From positions 1 through 64,000 of the forward strand of contig CANCHK010000003.1 of the NCBI GenBank assembly GCA_947377865.1: DNA of 64,000 bases, read 5' to 3'. The notes under the pieces were generated by a model that worked only from the letters and a program-made list of their open reading frames with translations, was not told the DNA's origin and made no database searches. A program made the position numbers and the translations under genes. Of the stretch, positions 27,834 through 37,399 are shown one piece after another. This stretch comes from Opitutia bacterium (GTDB lineage Bacteria > Verrucomicrobiota > Verrucomicrobiia > Opitutales > UBA953). Position 1 is the first letter of the stretch. Every line of letters starts with the position of its first letter.

Positions 27834-28460
27834 GTGAAGGCCTTCCCCGCCCTACTCTGCCTACTCTTTCTCGAGTTAGCCCCGGCATGGGCTGCAGAAC
27901 CCGACGCCCCTCAGACGTTACCGATTATCTACGATCAGCCAGGAGAGAAATACATCCTGCGGATCGATAACCGCCGCTACCAGTTGCCGTACCTGACCAA
28001 GGAAGGAGTCGTGCGACTGATGTCCGCCGCGAACTACCCGCGTACGAAACTTCGCTATGAGGAATTTAAGCGGGCGCTCGAAGACAAGGCGAAGGCCGAA
28101 GCGCTCGTGAACCGGGCGCAATCGGCCGTCACCCGCGAGGCCGACCGCGTCTCCCGCCTCCGCCGCAGCCTAGATTCACTCCGCTCCCAAATGGCGGCGG
28201 TGCGCAGTCAGTCGCCCGTCGACCTCCGTCAGTTACAGTTCCTGCAGGAGCAGATCCGCAGCACCACCGCGTCGCTCGCTTCAGCGGAAGACCAAGAAGC
28301 GAAGGCCCAGGCAAACCTCGACAAAACCAAGTCGACCACGGAGTCTGCGTTTCAGCGCGCCGACAAAGCTCGCGAAGATTTCGTTGCCGCCCTGGACGAC
28401 TACGAGAAGCCACTCGCCGAGATCCGCACGATCGCAATGACGCACGGCACCGCCCTCTAA
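27834..28460 (+). CDS. Exported coiled-coil protein of unknown function
   Basis: ORF with N-terminal signal sequence; GTG start assumed. Confidence 0.55.
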   Translation: MKAFPALLCLLFLELAPAWAAEPDAPQTLPIIYDQPGEKYILRIDNRRYQLPYLTKEGVVRLMSAANYPRTKLRYEEFKRALEDKAKAEALVNRAQSAVTREADRVSRLRRSLDSLRSQMAAVRSQSPVDLRQLQFLQEQIRSTTASLASAEDQEAKAQANLDKTKSTTESAFQRADKAREDFVAALDDYEKPLAEIRTIAMTHGTAL

Positions 28461-28470
28461 TTTCTAAGAC

Positions 28471-29628
28471 ATGAAGACCTCCACCCTCCTCCTCTCCGCC
28501 CTGCTGTGCGCCGGCTCCGCCGGCTTCGCGCAGCAGTCGAAAGAAACCGCCAAGGTGCCCGCCGCCAAGGCCGCGCCTAAGGCCGTCGATCGCTATGCCG
28601 TACGCCCGGAAGAGAAAATCTCGTGGCACGACGTCCGTGAGACGGACCTAGAAGGCCGCGCCTTCCCTGATGCCGAGCGTAAGAGCTACTTCGACCGTCT
28701 GCCCGCCGAGGCCGACGGCAAGGTCACGCCCGCCGTGTGGGGCCTGAGCCGCGACAGCGCGGGCCAGATGTTCCGCTTCCGCACGGACTCCACGACGATT
28801 TACGCGCATTATAAGGTCACCAAGCCGCTACTCGCGATGCCGCACATGCCCGCCACCGGCGTCAGCGGCCTCGACCTCTACGCCCGTGACCGGGATGGCA
28901 AGTGGCGCTGGGTGCAGGTCGCCCGCCCCGGCGCGCAGGAGATGAAACTCCGCCTCGCCGATGGCCTAGATGCGGGTGAACGCGAATACGCGATCTACCT
29001 CCCGCTCTACAATGGTGTCGAATTCCTCAACGTTGGCGTGACCGAAGGTAAGAAGTTCGAAGGCCTCAAGCCACGCGCCAAGCCGGTCGTGTTCTACGGC
29101 ACCTCGATTACGCACGGCGCCTGCGCGAGCCGCCCCGGTATGGTGCACACGGCCATCCTCGGCCGCCGCTTCGACGTACCGGTCGTGAACCTCGGCTTCT
29201 CCGGTAACGGAAGAATGGATCAAGCCGTCGGCGATTTCCTCGTGCGCATCGACGCCGCCGCCTACGTGATCGACTGCCTCCCGAATATGGGCCCGAAAGA
29301 TGTCAGCGAAAAGTGCGTACCACTCGTGAAGCAGCTCCGTGGCGCCCGTCCTGACACCCCGATCATCCTCGTCGAGGACCGCCGCAACACCGACTCCTGG
29401 CTCATCGCCTCGCGCCGCCAGCATCACGACGATAACCACGCCGCGCTCAAGGCCGCCTATGAACAGCTCGTAAAGGAAGGCGTCAAAGGCCTGTCTTACG
29501 TGCCCGGCGATCACCTTTACGGAGATGATAACGACGGTGCCACGGACGGCTCCCACGCAAGCGACCTGGGCTTCTATCGCCAGGCTGACATCTTCGAGCC
29601 CTTCCTCAAGGCCGCCCTCGGCCGCTGA
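28471..29628 (+). CDS. Exported SGNH/GDSL hydrolase family protein
   Basis: VFYGTSITHGACASRPGMVHTAILGRRFDVPVVNLGFSGNGRMD. Confidence 0.82.
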   Translation: MKTSTLLLSALLCAGSAGFAQQSKETAKVPAAKAAPKAVDRYAVRPEEKISWHDVRETDLEGRAFPDAERKSYFDRLPAEADGKVTPAVWGLSRDSAGQMFRFRTDSTTIYAHYKVTKPLLAMPHMPATGVSGLDLYARDRDGKWRWVQVARPGAQEMKLRLADGLDAGEREYAIYLPLYNGVEFLNVGVTEGKKFEGLKPRAKPVVFYGTSITHGACASRPGMVHTAILGRRFDVPVVNLGFSGNGRMDQAVGDFLVRIDAAAYVIDCLPNMGPKDVSEKCVPLVKQLRGARPDTPIILVEDRRNTDSWLIASRRQHHDDNHAALKAAYEQLVKEGVKGLSYVPGDHLYGDDNDGATDGSHASDLGFYRQADIFEPFLKAALGR

Positions 29629-29680
29629 TTTTTCACCGACCCGCTGGCGCCACGGCGAAATCCTTCCAGATTAGAAGCCT

Positions 29681-30385
29681 ATGCAAAAGAGCTTCCGCTA
29701 CTACGACCTGATTCTCGGCGCGTTCGTGGCGGTCTTGCTCTGCTCGAACCTCATCGGACCAGCGAAGGTCGTACAGGTGAACTTTCCGTTCCTCGGCCCG
29801 ACAGACTTCGGCGCAGGCAATATCTTCTTCCCGCTGTCCTATCTTTTCGGCGACATCCTCACCGAAGTGTACGGCTACGCGATGGCTCGCCGAGTCATCT
29901 GGGCCGGCTTCGGCGCGATGATCTTCGCGACGATGATGACGTGGGTCGTACTCGCCATGCCGGCTAGCCCGAACGAACCGTTCAGCGCGCAGCTCCAGCC
30001 CGCGCTCGTGACGTGCTTCGGCGGAGGCTGGCGCATCGCCATCGGCTCGATTATCGCTTTCTTCGTCGGCGACTTCCTCAACTCGTACGTCCTCGCCAAG
30101 CTGAAGGTACGTACGCAAGGCCGCCACCTCTGGCTACGCTTCATCAGTTCGACCTTCATCGGCCAGGGTGTCGACAGCCTGATCTTCTACCCGCTCGCGT
30201 TCCTCGGAATCTGGAGCCCCCAGACGCTCCTCGCCGTGATGCTCGCCAACTGGATGTTCAAGGTGCTCGTCGAGGTGCTCATGACCCCGTTCACCTACTG
30301 GGCCTGTGCGAAGCTGAAGAAGGCCGAAGGCGTCGACACGTTCGATACCGACACCAATTTCACGCCTTTCAGCCTCAAGCGCTGA
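29681..30385 (+). CDS. Queuosine precursor transporter, YhhQ family
   Basis: DILTEVYGYAMARRVIWAGF; FVGDFLNSYVLAKLKV..GQGVDSLIFYPLAFLG. Confidence 0.88.
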   Translation: MQKSFRYYDLILGAFVAVLLCSNLIGPAKVVQVNFPFLGPTDFGAGNIFFPLSYLFGDILTEVYGYAMARRVIWAGFGAMIFATMMTWVVLAMPASPNEPFSAQLQPALVTCFGGGWRIAIGSIIAFFVGDFLNSYVLAKLKVRTQGRHLWLRFISSTFIGQGVDSLIFYPLAFLGIWSPQTLLAVMLANWMFKVLVEVLMTPFTYWACAKLKKAEGVDTFDTDTNFTPFSLKR

Positions 30386-30539
30386 CCGGCTGCACCCCGT
30401 TTAGAGGCCATTTATCCGCCTCCAATCGGGATTTCTGTCATATTATCAGGGGTTTCCGAGGAATCCATTGACAACTCCCGCAGGGACCCGCACAACAACA
30501 CCAGTCAATTTCACTCAGGTAAGAGCCTCCCTTATAAAG

Positions 30540-30686
30540 GACGCATCAGTCGCGAGGGCGACTAACGGAATCAGGATTCAAACTCTCCGTACCCGACCCC
30601 AGAGTCCCGTAGCTAGGACTCTGGACTTATTTGTCCCGGAAACGGGAAGACAGGCCGCACCACCCGTGCGGCCTGTTTCGTTGTGT
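30540..30686 (+). ncRNA. Candidate structured small RNA with strong 3' hairpin
   Basis: TATAAA box about 30534; hairpins GTCGC-GAGG-GCGAC, CCAGAGTCC...GGACTCTGG, TCCCGGAAACGGGA, then ACAGGCCGCAC...GTGCGGCCTGTTTCGTT. Confidence 0.35.
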
Positions 30687-30688
30687 CG

Positions 30689-30769
30689 TGCCCAAGACCG
30701 GACTCGAACCGGTAAGCCTTTCGGCGGCAGATTTTAAGTCTGATGTGTATACCGTTCCACCACTTGGGC
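30689..30769 (-). tRNA. tRNA-Leu (TAA)
   Basis: GCCCAAG...CTTGGGC acceptor; loop CTTAAAA; variable arm; T-loop TTCGAGT; CCA not encoded. Confidence 0.9.
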
Positions 30770-30873
30770 CGACGTCCCCAAAGTGCGGACGCGCCCCCGA
30801 TTGGCAACCCGGGAAAGCGGGCAGGATTCGCCTTCGCCTTGCCCTCCCGACCAAACCCGGCTTCCTTCCGCGC

Positions 30874-31665
30874 ATGGATCGCTTAGCCCAGACGTTCGCC
30901 CGCTGCAAAGCCGAAGGCCGCCCGGCCTTCGTGAGCTACGTCTGCGCCGGCGACCCCGACGTCGAGACGTCCAAGGCCGTGCTCCTTTCCCTGGCTCAGA
31001 ACGGCGCCGACGTCCTCGAAGTGGGCGTGCCTTTCTCTGACCCGCTCGCCGACGGCCTGACAAACCAGCTCGCCTCCCAGCGCGCCCTCGAAGGCGGCAT
31101 GACCTACGACGGCCTGCTCGACGTGCTCCGCGCTGTCCGCGCTGGCACGGACAAGCCGATCGTGCTTTATTGCTATTATAACCTGCTGTTCTCATTCGGA
31201 CTAGACAGCTACTGCGCCAAGGTCCGCGAAGCCGGCGCCGACGGCCTGCTCGTCCTCGATTGCCCGCCCGAAGAAGCCGACGAACTGATCGCAGCCTCAA
31301 AGAAGCACGGCCTCGCCAACATCTTCATCGTCGCTCCAACCACGCCGCCCGCACGCATTAGCCTCATCGCAAAGCACGCCTCGGGCTTCATCTACTACGT
31401 CTCGCGCGAAGGCGTGACCGGCGAGCGCTCCGAACTGGCCGCCAATCTTTCGTCCGCCGTCGCCGAGATCCGCAAGCACACTTCGCTGCCCATCTGCGTC
31501 GGCTTCGGCGTCTCCACCGCCGCCCATGTTCAGGCCATCGCCAAGGTCGCCGACGGCGTGGTCGTCGGCAGCGCACTCGTGAACGTCGTGGCTGCCCATA
31601 AGGATAAGAAGGACGAAGCCGCCGCCGCCATCGGCGCGAAGGTCCGGGAGTTACTCGCTAAATAA
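30874..31665 (+). CDS. trpA: Tryptophan synthase alpha subunit
   Basis: ARCKAEGRPAFVSYVCAGDPD; ADVLEVGVPFSDPLADG; YYVSREGVTG. Confidence 0.96.
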   Translation: MDRLAQTFARCKAEGRPAFVSYVCAGDPDVETSKAVLLSLAQNGADVLEVGVPFSDPLADGLTNQLASQRALEGGMTYDGLLDVLRAVRAGTDKPIVLYCYYNLLFSFGLDSYCAKVREAGADGLLVLDCPPEEADELIAASKKHGLANIFIVAPTTPPARISLIAKHASGFIYYVSREGVTGERSELAANLSSAVAEIRKHTSLPICVGFGVSTAAHVQAIAKVADGVVVGSALVNVVAAHKDKKDEAAAAIGAKVRELLAK

Positions 31666-31669
31666 TTCA

Positions 31670-31772
31670 AGGGGTGGGGATAGGGGTCGGGGTTGGGGTA
31701 GTTAAATAAAACAAGGGGCTCTCTGCCTTTTGTCCTCTCCTACCCTGACCCCTACCCCTACCCCTACCCCTT
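31670..31772. repeat. Facing G-rich and C-rich (GGGGNN)n arrays
   Basis: aggggtggggataggggtcggggttggggtag ... ctaccctgacccctacccctacccctacccc. Confidence 0.8.
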
Positions 31773-31860
31773 CGCTATCCTCTAATCCCTTGACCAAGGG
31801 CCTTCCCTCCGCACTTTCCCAATGGTCCTAAACTCGTTAGGGCCACCGGAAACTCCCCGC

Positions 31861-32802
31861 ATGGCCCAACAAGACACCTGGACGAAAAAAGACCTGACCG
31901 GCATCGAGGAGCTTTCCCGCCCCGAGATCGAACTGCTCTTCCGCCAAGCCGACCAGTTCCTGCCCGCCCTCACGCCGGGTAAGGGCCTCGACCTGATGAA
32001 GGGCCGCACAGTGGTGAACCTCTTCCTCGAGCCGAGCACGCGCACCCGTACGGCCTTCGAAATCTCGGCCAAGAAGCTCGGCGCCGAAGTAGTCTCGATC
32101 AACACGACGGCCTCCTCCCTCGTGAAGGGCGAGACGCTCCGCGACACGGCGATGAACATCCGCGCGATGGGCGTCGATGCCATCGTCATGCGCCACTCCT
32201 CTGCCGGCTCCGCCCGCTACCTGGGCTCAGTGCTCGACATCTCGGTGGTCAACGCCGGCGACGGCGCCCACGAACACCCGACGCAGGCCCTGCTCGACGC
32301 CTTCACGCTCCGTCAGCGCTTCGGTAAGGTCGAAGGCCTCAAAGTCACAATCCTCGGCGACATCCTCTTCAGCCGCGTCGCCCGTTCCAACATCCTCTGC
32401 CTCTCGAAGCTCGGCGCACAGGTCACCCTCGCGGGCCCCGCGACGCTGGTCCCAGCCTCGCTGAAGGAAGCCTTCCCGCAGGTGCGCATCGTCCATGACC
32501 TAAAGGAAGCGCTGAAGGACTGCGACGCGGTCATGCTCCTGCGCATCCAGCACGAGCGCCAGACGACGACCCACTTCCCTTCGCTCGGCGAGTACACCTC
32601 GCAGTTTGGCCTCAACGCCGAACGCGCCGCCTGGCTCAAGCCCGAGGCGATCGTCATGCACCCGGGCCCCATCAATCGCGGCGCCGAAGTCGAAAGCGAA
32701 GTCGCCGACGGACCCCGCTCGGTCATCCTCGAACAAGTCCGGAACGGCGTCGCCGTCCGCATGGCTGTCCTTCACCTCTGCACTGGAGCCATCAGCCGAT
32801 GA
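31861..32802 (+). CDS. pyrB: Aspartate carbamoyltransferase catalytic subunit
   Basis: NLFLEPSTRTRTAFEISAKKLGAEVVSI; HEHPTQALLDAFT; MHPGPINRGAEV. Confidence 0.97.
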   Translation: MAQQDTWTKKDLTGIEELSRPEIELLFRQADQFLPALTPGKGLDLMKGRTVVNLFLEPSTRTRTAFEISAKKLGAEVVSINTTASSLVKGETLRDTAMNIRAMGVDAIVMRHSSAGSARYLGSVLDISVVNAGDGAHEHPTQALLDAFTLRQRFGKVEGLKVTILGDILFSRVARSNILCLSKLGAQVTLAGPATLVPASLKEAFPQVRIVHDLKEALKDCDAVMLLRIQHERQTTTHFPSLGEYTSQFGLNAERAAWLKPEAIVMHPGPINRGAEVESEVADGPRSVILEQVRNGVAVRMAVLHLCTGAISR

Positions 32803-34094
32803 ACCCCGCCGACAACTCCCCTCTCTGGATTCGCGGCGCCCGCGTAATCGATCCCTCCGCTAAGCGAGACGAAGCGAAAGGCGACGTCTTCGCCCTCGAT
32901 GGCAAGTTCGTTGATAAGCTCTCGGCCGCCGACCAAGCCAAGGCCCGCATCATCGACGGCCAGGGCCTCGTGGTCGCCCCCGGTTTCGTCGACCTGAACT
33001 GCCGCCTTGGCGAACCGGGCCGCACGGCTCGCGAGACGATCCGCACCGGCACCCGCGCGGCCGCCGCCGGCGGTTTCACAACGGTCGTCACGATGCCCGA
33101 CTCGCTTCCCGCGGCGGACAACGTCGGCACAATCCAACTCCTCCGCGAAATCTGCACACGCGATGCCGCGGTGCGCGTGCTCCCGACAGGCACCCTCACC
33201 AAAGGCCATGAAGGCAAGGCCCTCGCGCCTCTCGGCACAATGAAGAAGGCCGGCGTGGTTGCCGTCACCGACACGACCTCCGGCGTCCAGAACAACGAGA
33301 TCATGCGTCGCGCGCTGGAATACGCCGCAATGTTCGACCTTGTCGTCCTCGACCACTGCCAGGATAGCAGCATGACCGAAGGCGGCCAGATGCACGAAGG
33401 CTCCTGGTCCCTCCGCCTCGGCCTCCGCGGCCTACCCCGCGCCGCCGAAGAAGTCGTGGTCTCGAGCGACTGCCTGCTCGCCGAACTCACCAAGGCCCGC
33501 ATCCACCTGCAGCACCTCTCCTCCGGCGGCTCCGCCGACATCGTCCGCCGCGCCAAGGCGAAGAAACTCGCGGTCACAGCCGAAGTCTCGGCGCTCCACC
33601 TGCTCCTCACCGACGCCGCGCTGGCTAACTACGGAACGAGCCTGAAGACGAACCCGCCTCTCCGCGAAGAAACCGACCGCCTCGCGCTCATCGCCGCGCT
33701 CATCGACGGCACGATCGACGCAATCTGCTCCGACCACTCGCCCTGCACGGCCACCGAGAAGGACTGCGAGTTCGACCTCGCTCCGTTCGGTGCCGCAACG
33801 CTCGAGACGGCCTTCTCGGCCGCCCACACAGCGCTCGTCGCCGGCGGCCATGCCGACCTCTGCCTGCTCATCGCCCGCCTCACGCACGGCCCGGCCAAAG
33901 CCCTCGGCCTCGAAGCCGGCACGCTCAAGACCGGCGCCCTCGCCGACTTGGTACTCCTCGACACGAAGGCCGCTTGGACACCGACGCACGCAGACCTCTC
34001 CTCGAAGTCCGGTAACAACCCGCTCGTCGGCCGCGCCCTCACCGGCCGCGTACGCGCGACGTTCGTCGGCGGTCGTCAGGTCTTCGGCGCCTAA
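32799..34094 (+). CDS. pyrC: Dihydroorotase
   Basis: VVAPGFVDLNCRLGEPGRTARETI; ICSDHSPCTATEKDCEFD; 4-bp overlap with pyrB. Confidence 0.94.
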   Translation: MNPADNSPLWIRGARVIDPSAKRDEAKGDVFALDGKFVDKLSAADQAKARIIDGQGLVVAPGFVDLNCRLGEPGRTARETIRTGTRAAAAGGFTTVVTMPDSLPAADNVGTIQLLREICTRDAAVRVLPTGTLTKGHEGKALAPLGTMKKAGVVAVTDTTSGVQNNEIMRRALEYAAMFDLVVLDHCQDSSMTEGGQMHEGSWSLRLGLRGLPRAAEEVVVSSDCLLAELTKARIHLQHLSSGGSADIVRRAKAKKLAVTAEVSALHLLLTDAALANYGTSLKTNPPLREETDRLALIAALIDGTIDAICSDHSPCTATEKDCEFDLAPFGAATLETAFSAAHTALVAGGHADLCLLIARLTHGPAKALGLEAGTLKTGALADLVLLDTKAAWTPTHADLSSKSGNNPLVGRALTGRVRATFVGGRQVFGA

Positions 34095-34100
34095 GCGAAG

Positions 34101-35036
34101 ATGGACGAACTCACGCAGTCCCTCGACGCCTTCGGGCTGTGGGACTGGGTGTGTGTCGTCGCGAATCTTCTCACAGCAATCATCGGCATCTATGCCCTGA
34201 AGTGCTGGCGAAACCTGCCCGGCAAGGCGGGCACTCCGACGACTCTCATCAGCGACGCCATCATGGGGCTTTGCACTGGGATACTTTCCTTCGGTATCAT
34301 CTTCGGCATGGTGACGGGTATCGTCTCCCAGGCTTTCTCGACGCACTTTGGAATCTCGCAAGCCCACCTCTTCACCTCGGCCTTCTGCGGCCAGCTCGCC
34401 GCGGCGGCATCGATGCTCGCCATAAGTGCGCTCGCACCTCGAACGCTCGACTGGGAACCTTCCGTCGGGACTGATGAGCCTAAGCCCGAAGGCTCGCCGT
34501 TACGCCAGGCCCTTCGCGGCTTCAGCCTCCCCCGCGTGCTTCTCGCGCTGCTCTCGATCTTCGCCCTCGGCCTCGCCGCCACGCTCATCTGGAAAGGCTT
34601 CCACATCGCCTGGGAACAGCTTTTCCTGCACGGCTGGGCCGGTCAGCCTCCCGCCGATGAGCCGCAGGAGATTGTAGACGCGGTGCTTAAGACTGATGTC
34701 GAGTCCTGGCGCTTCGCGACGATCGTCCTAGCGGTGACAATCGGTGCCCCGATCATGGAGGAACTGGCCTTCCGCGGGATGATTTACCCGGGCTTGCTTC
34801 GGCTTGGCGCCGTCACCGAACGTCACAGCCGCTGGATAGCGATCGTCCTAACGGGGGCACTTTTCAGCGCCGCCCATCTGAGCCCCTCCGCCGCCCTTCC
34901 GCTATTCGCCTTCGGAGCGTTCATGTGCCTCGTCCGCGACCGTTACGGGCTGATCACCTGCATGGCGGTGCACTGCAGCTTCAATCTCTGGAACTTAGTC
35001 TGGTTGAAACTGGCCCCAAACGCCTCCACGCTCTGA
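34101..35036 (+). CDS. CPBP family intramembrane metalloprotease
   Basis: EELAFRGMIYPGLLR; FSAAHLSPS; HCSFNLWN motifs. Confidence 0.88.
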   Translation: MDELTQSLDAFGLWDWVCVVANLLTAIIGIYALKCWRNLPGKAGTPTTLISDAIMGLCTGILSFGIIFGMVTGIVSQAFSTHFGISQAHLFTSAFCGQLAAAASMLAISALAPRTLDWEPSVGTDEPKPEGSPLRQALRGFSLPRVLLALLSIFALGLAATLIWKGFHIAWEQLFLHGWAGQPPADEPQEIVDAVLKTDVESWRFATIVLAVTIGAPIMEELAFRGMIYPGLLRLGAVTERHSRWIAIVLTGALFSAAHLSPSAALPLFAFGAFMCLVRDRYGLITCMAVHCSFNLWNLVWLKLAPNASTL

Positions 35037-35040
35037 GACT

Positions 35041-36003
35041 ATGGGAGCCCTCACCACCGCCGCTGACCGTTCGGTCGCCAAGCTGACCGAGGAAGAACTC
35101 ATCCGTCGTGTGGTCCAGTCCCTTGCCGAAGCCGCTCCGGCTTTTCCCGAAGGCCCTGGCGGCGATTGCGCGCATATACCAAACACCGGAGGCCGCTCAA
35201 TCCGTGCGAGCACGATTGATTCGGTGATTCTCGGACGGCACTTCGACGCCGCCTGCGATGGCATCCGCGCCGGGGCGAAGCTGGTTAACCGTAATCTCAG
35301 CGATCTCGCCGCCGCCGGAGCCGTGCCATCCGACGCCTTGCTCTCGCTTGTGATCGGAGCCGACGTCGACGCGACCTGGCTGACCGACTTTGCCCATGGC
35401 GCCGGACGCGCCGCCGCCAAGGCCGGCCTCCGCATCGTCGGCGGCGACATTTGCCGTGGACCGAACGGCGCCTTCATCGGCACGCTCGCCGTCCAAGGCT
35501 TTGCCCATCGAATCCTCACACGCAAGACCGCCGCCGTCGGCGACGTGCTCTTCGTCACCGGCCAGCTCGGTGGCTCGCTCTACGGCAAGCACCTCGACTT
35601 CTCCCCGCGCCTCGCGGAAGGCGAATGGCTCTGCAGCCACGGCGAAGTCACGGCATGCACCGACCTCTCCGACGGCCTCGCCAAGGACCTACCGGGACTG
35701 CTCGGACCCAAGCTCGACGCCCGCATTACCGTAGTGACCCTGCCGGCCTCAGACGCCGCGAAGGCGCTATCCAAGTCCGACGGTAAGCCGGTCCTTGAAC
35801 ACGCCCTGCAAGACGGAGAAGACTACGAACTGCTCTTTGCGGTCAGCGCCGACCGCGCGGACCTGCTCGAAGCCTCCTTCCGCAAGGCCTTCCCGCTTAC
35901 GCCGCTGACGCGCCTAGGCACGATCGAAGCCGGCACGGGCCTCGCTCGCGACGTCGCCGACGGCGAACCAATCAAGGTTCGCGGCTTCGGCCACTTCGCC
36001 TAA
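35041..36003 (+). CDS. thiL: Thiamine-monophosphate kinase
   Basis: NRNLSDLAAAGAVPSDALLSL; CTDLSDGLAKDL; LQDGEDYELLFAV. Confidence 0.9.
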   Translation: MGALTTAADRSVAKLTEEELIRRVVQSLAEAAPAFPEGPGGDCAHIPNTGGRSIRASTIDSVILGRHFDAACDGIRAGAKLVNRNLSDLAAAGAVPSDALLSLVIGADVDATWLTDFAHGAGRAAAKAGLRIVGGDICRGPNGAFIGTLAVQGFAHRILTRKTAAVGDVLFVTGQLGGSLYGKHLDFSPRLAEGEWLCSHGEVTACTDLSDGLAKDLPGLLGPKLDARITVVTLPASDAAKALSKSDGKPVLEHALQDGEDYELLFAVSADRADLLEASFRKAFPLTPLTRLGTIEAGTGLARDVADGEPIKVRGFGHFA

Positions 36004-36450
36004 TCAGAGCGCCTGACGGCGGGCCATGCGGCCTTCATCGACCTCGATATAGTCGAACATCGTGTCTACGCCGGCTTCGGCGGTGAGTCCGTTCTCCTTG
36101 AGACGACGCACAAGCACTTCGTTGGCTTCGTCGCGCCATCCACGCTTGGTCATGAAGCCGTTCCAAATCTCGATGTCGTTCGTGGAAAGTTTGCGACCCT
36201 TGGCCTCGGCCCAGGCGAGGACCTCGTCCTGCGTGGCGGCGGGATTCTGCAGCACCCAGACGCGGAGCTCGTCGTACTTGATGCCTAGATACTGACAGCA
36301 GCGGTCATCGAAGGCCTTGCCGAGATTATTCACGAAGTCGGCGTGCAGCTGGCCGGCGGCGTGCAGGCGAATCTTCGAGACGAGACGGGGCAGATAGACG
36401 AAACCACGGACGGCTTCATAGGGGCTGAGGAGACCAGGAACGAGGGGCAT
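36004..36450 (-). CDS. DUF5069 domain-containing protein
   Basis: PYEAVRGFVYLPRLVSKIRLHAAGQLHADF. Confidence 0.7.
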   Translation of the reverse strand: MPLVPGLLSPYEAVRGFVYLPRLVSKIRLHAAGQLHADFVNNLGKAFDDRCCQYLGIKYDELRVWVLQNPAATQDEVLAWAEAKGRKLSTNDIEIWNGFMTKRGWRDEANEVLVRRLKENGLTAEAGVDTMFDYIEVDEGRMARRQAL

Positions 36451-36461
36451 GGGTGTGTGAT

Positions 36462-36500
36462 CAGATAAAAGATGACGGATGACAGATGGCAGAGGAAAGC
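36462..36500. repeat. Degenerate GATGACGGATGACAGATGGCAGA microrepeat
   Basis: Direct inspection upstream of the DUF5069 gene. Confidence 0.5.
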
Positions 36501-36613
36501 CAAAACCCCGACCCCTTGCCACCGGGAGATAAATGCCTCTGCTTCGCAGCCTGCCAGCAGTTCCCCCTATTCACGGCCCTCCATAGCCTTGCCCTTCTCG
36601 CCTCCCCGCCTTT

Positions 36614-36642
36614 CCTACCCCTACCCCTACCCCTACCCCTTT
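36614..36642. repeat. C-rich (CCCCTA)4 array upstream of an SGNH gene
   Basis: ctacccctacccctacccctacccct. Confidence 0.9.
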
Positions 36643-36652
36643 CCCCACTCCC

Positions 36653-37354
36653 ATGCTCCGCCTCCTCGCCTGGCTCCCTCTCCTCTTCCTGACGGCCTTC
36701 GCCGCCGACAAGCCCGCGGCTTACTCGACCGAAAGGTTCGATAAGGATATCGCCGCGTTTGAAGCGGCCGACAAAGCCAACCCTCCCCCGCAGCACGGCG
36801 TGCTGCTATCCGGAGCCAGCACGTTCCGACGATGGAAGAACTTCGCCGAGGACTTTAAGGGCTACCCGGTCATCAACCGCGGCTTCGGCAGCTCGAAGAC
36901 CACCGATGTGCTCGGCTACATGGATCGCATCACGCTGCCCTATCACCCGCGCGTCGTGCTCTTCCACTGCGGCAGCAACGACCTCAACTACGACAAGGCC
37001 ACGGCAACCGAGGTGGCCGACCGCGTCCGTACCTACTGGCGCAGGGTCAAAGCAGAGAACCCTGACTGCGTGATGATCCTGCTCTCCGTCACTCGTGCGC
37101 CCTCCAGGAGGGCGATCTGGGACGAGATGAAGAAGACCGACGCGCTCTTCCAGCAGATCGCGAAGACCGAAAAGGGCGTGAGCTATCTGGACATCAATCC
37201 CGCGCTCAACCTGCCTGACGGCGAACCCCGCCCTGGCGTCTATGCCTCGGACAATCTCCACCCGAACGAAAAGGGTTACGAAGGCATCATCGCGATTCTT
37301 CGCCCCGCTCTCGACCAGGCCTGGAAAGACACCGCCCCCGCCTTCGCCAAATAA
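36653..37354 (+). CDS. Exported SGNH/GDSL-like hydrolase (tandem copy 1)
   Basis: Signal peptide; LLSGASTFRRW; CGSNDLN; SDNLHPNEKGY. Confidence 0.83.
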   Translation: MLRLLAWLPLLFLTAFAADKPAAYSTERFDKDIAAFEAADKANPPPQHGVLLSGASTFRRWKNFAEDFKGYPVINRGFGSSKTTDVLGYMDRITLPYHPRVVLFHCGSNDLNYDKATATEVADRVRTYWRRVKAENPDCVMILLSVTRAPSRRAIWDEMKKTDALFQQIAKTEKGVSYLDINPALNLPDGEPRPGVYASDNLHPNEKGYEGIIAILRPALDQAWKDTAPAFAK

Positions 37355-37399
37355 ACCACGGCCATTCCTGCCCCAATCCCTCCCCCTACCCCTTTCAAT

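Noticed and set aside
30386-30688. tmRNA in the region before tRNA-Leu
   Set aside because: A T-loop-like GGATTCAAACTC is present, but no alanyl acceptor, no convincing tag peptide and no matching 5' tRNA-like half were found.
30613-30908. Minus-strand ORFs across tRNA-Leu
   Set aside because: Spurious ORFs over a tRNA gene (GGTVYTSDLKSAAERLTGSSPV is antisense/tRNA-derived translation).
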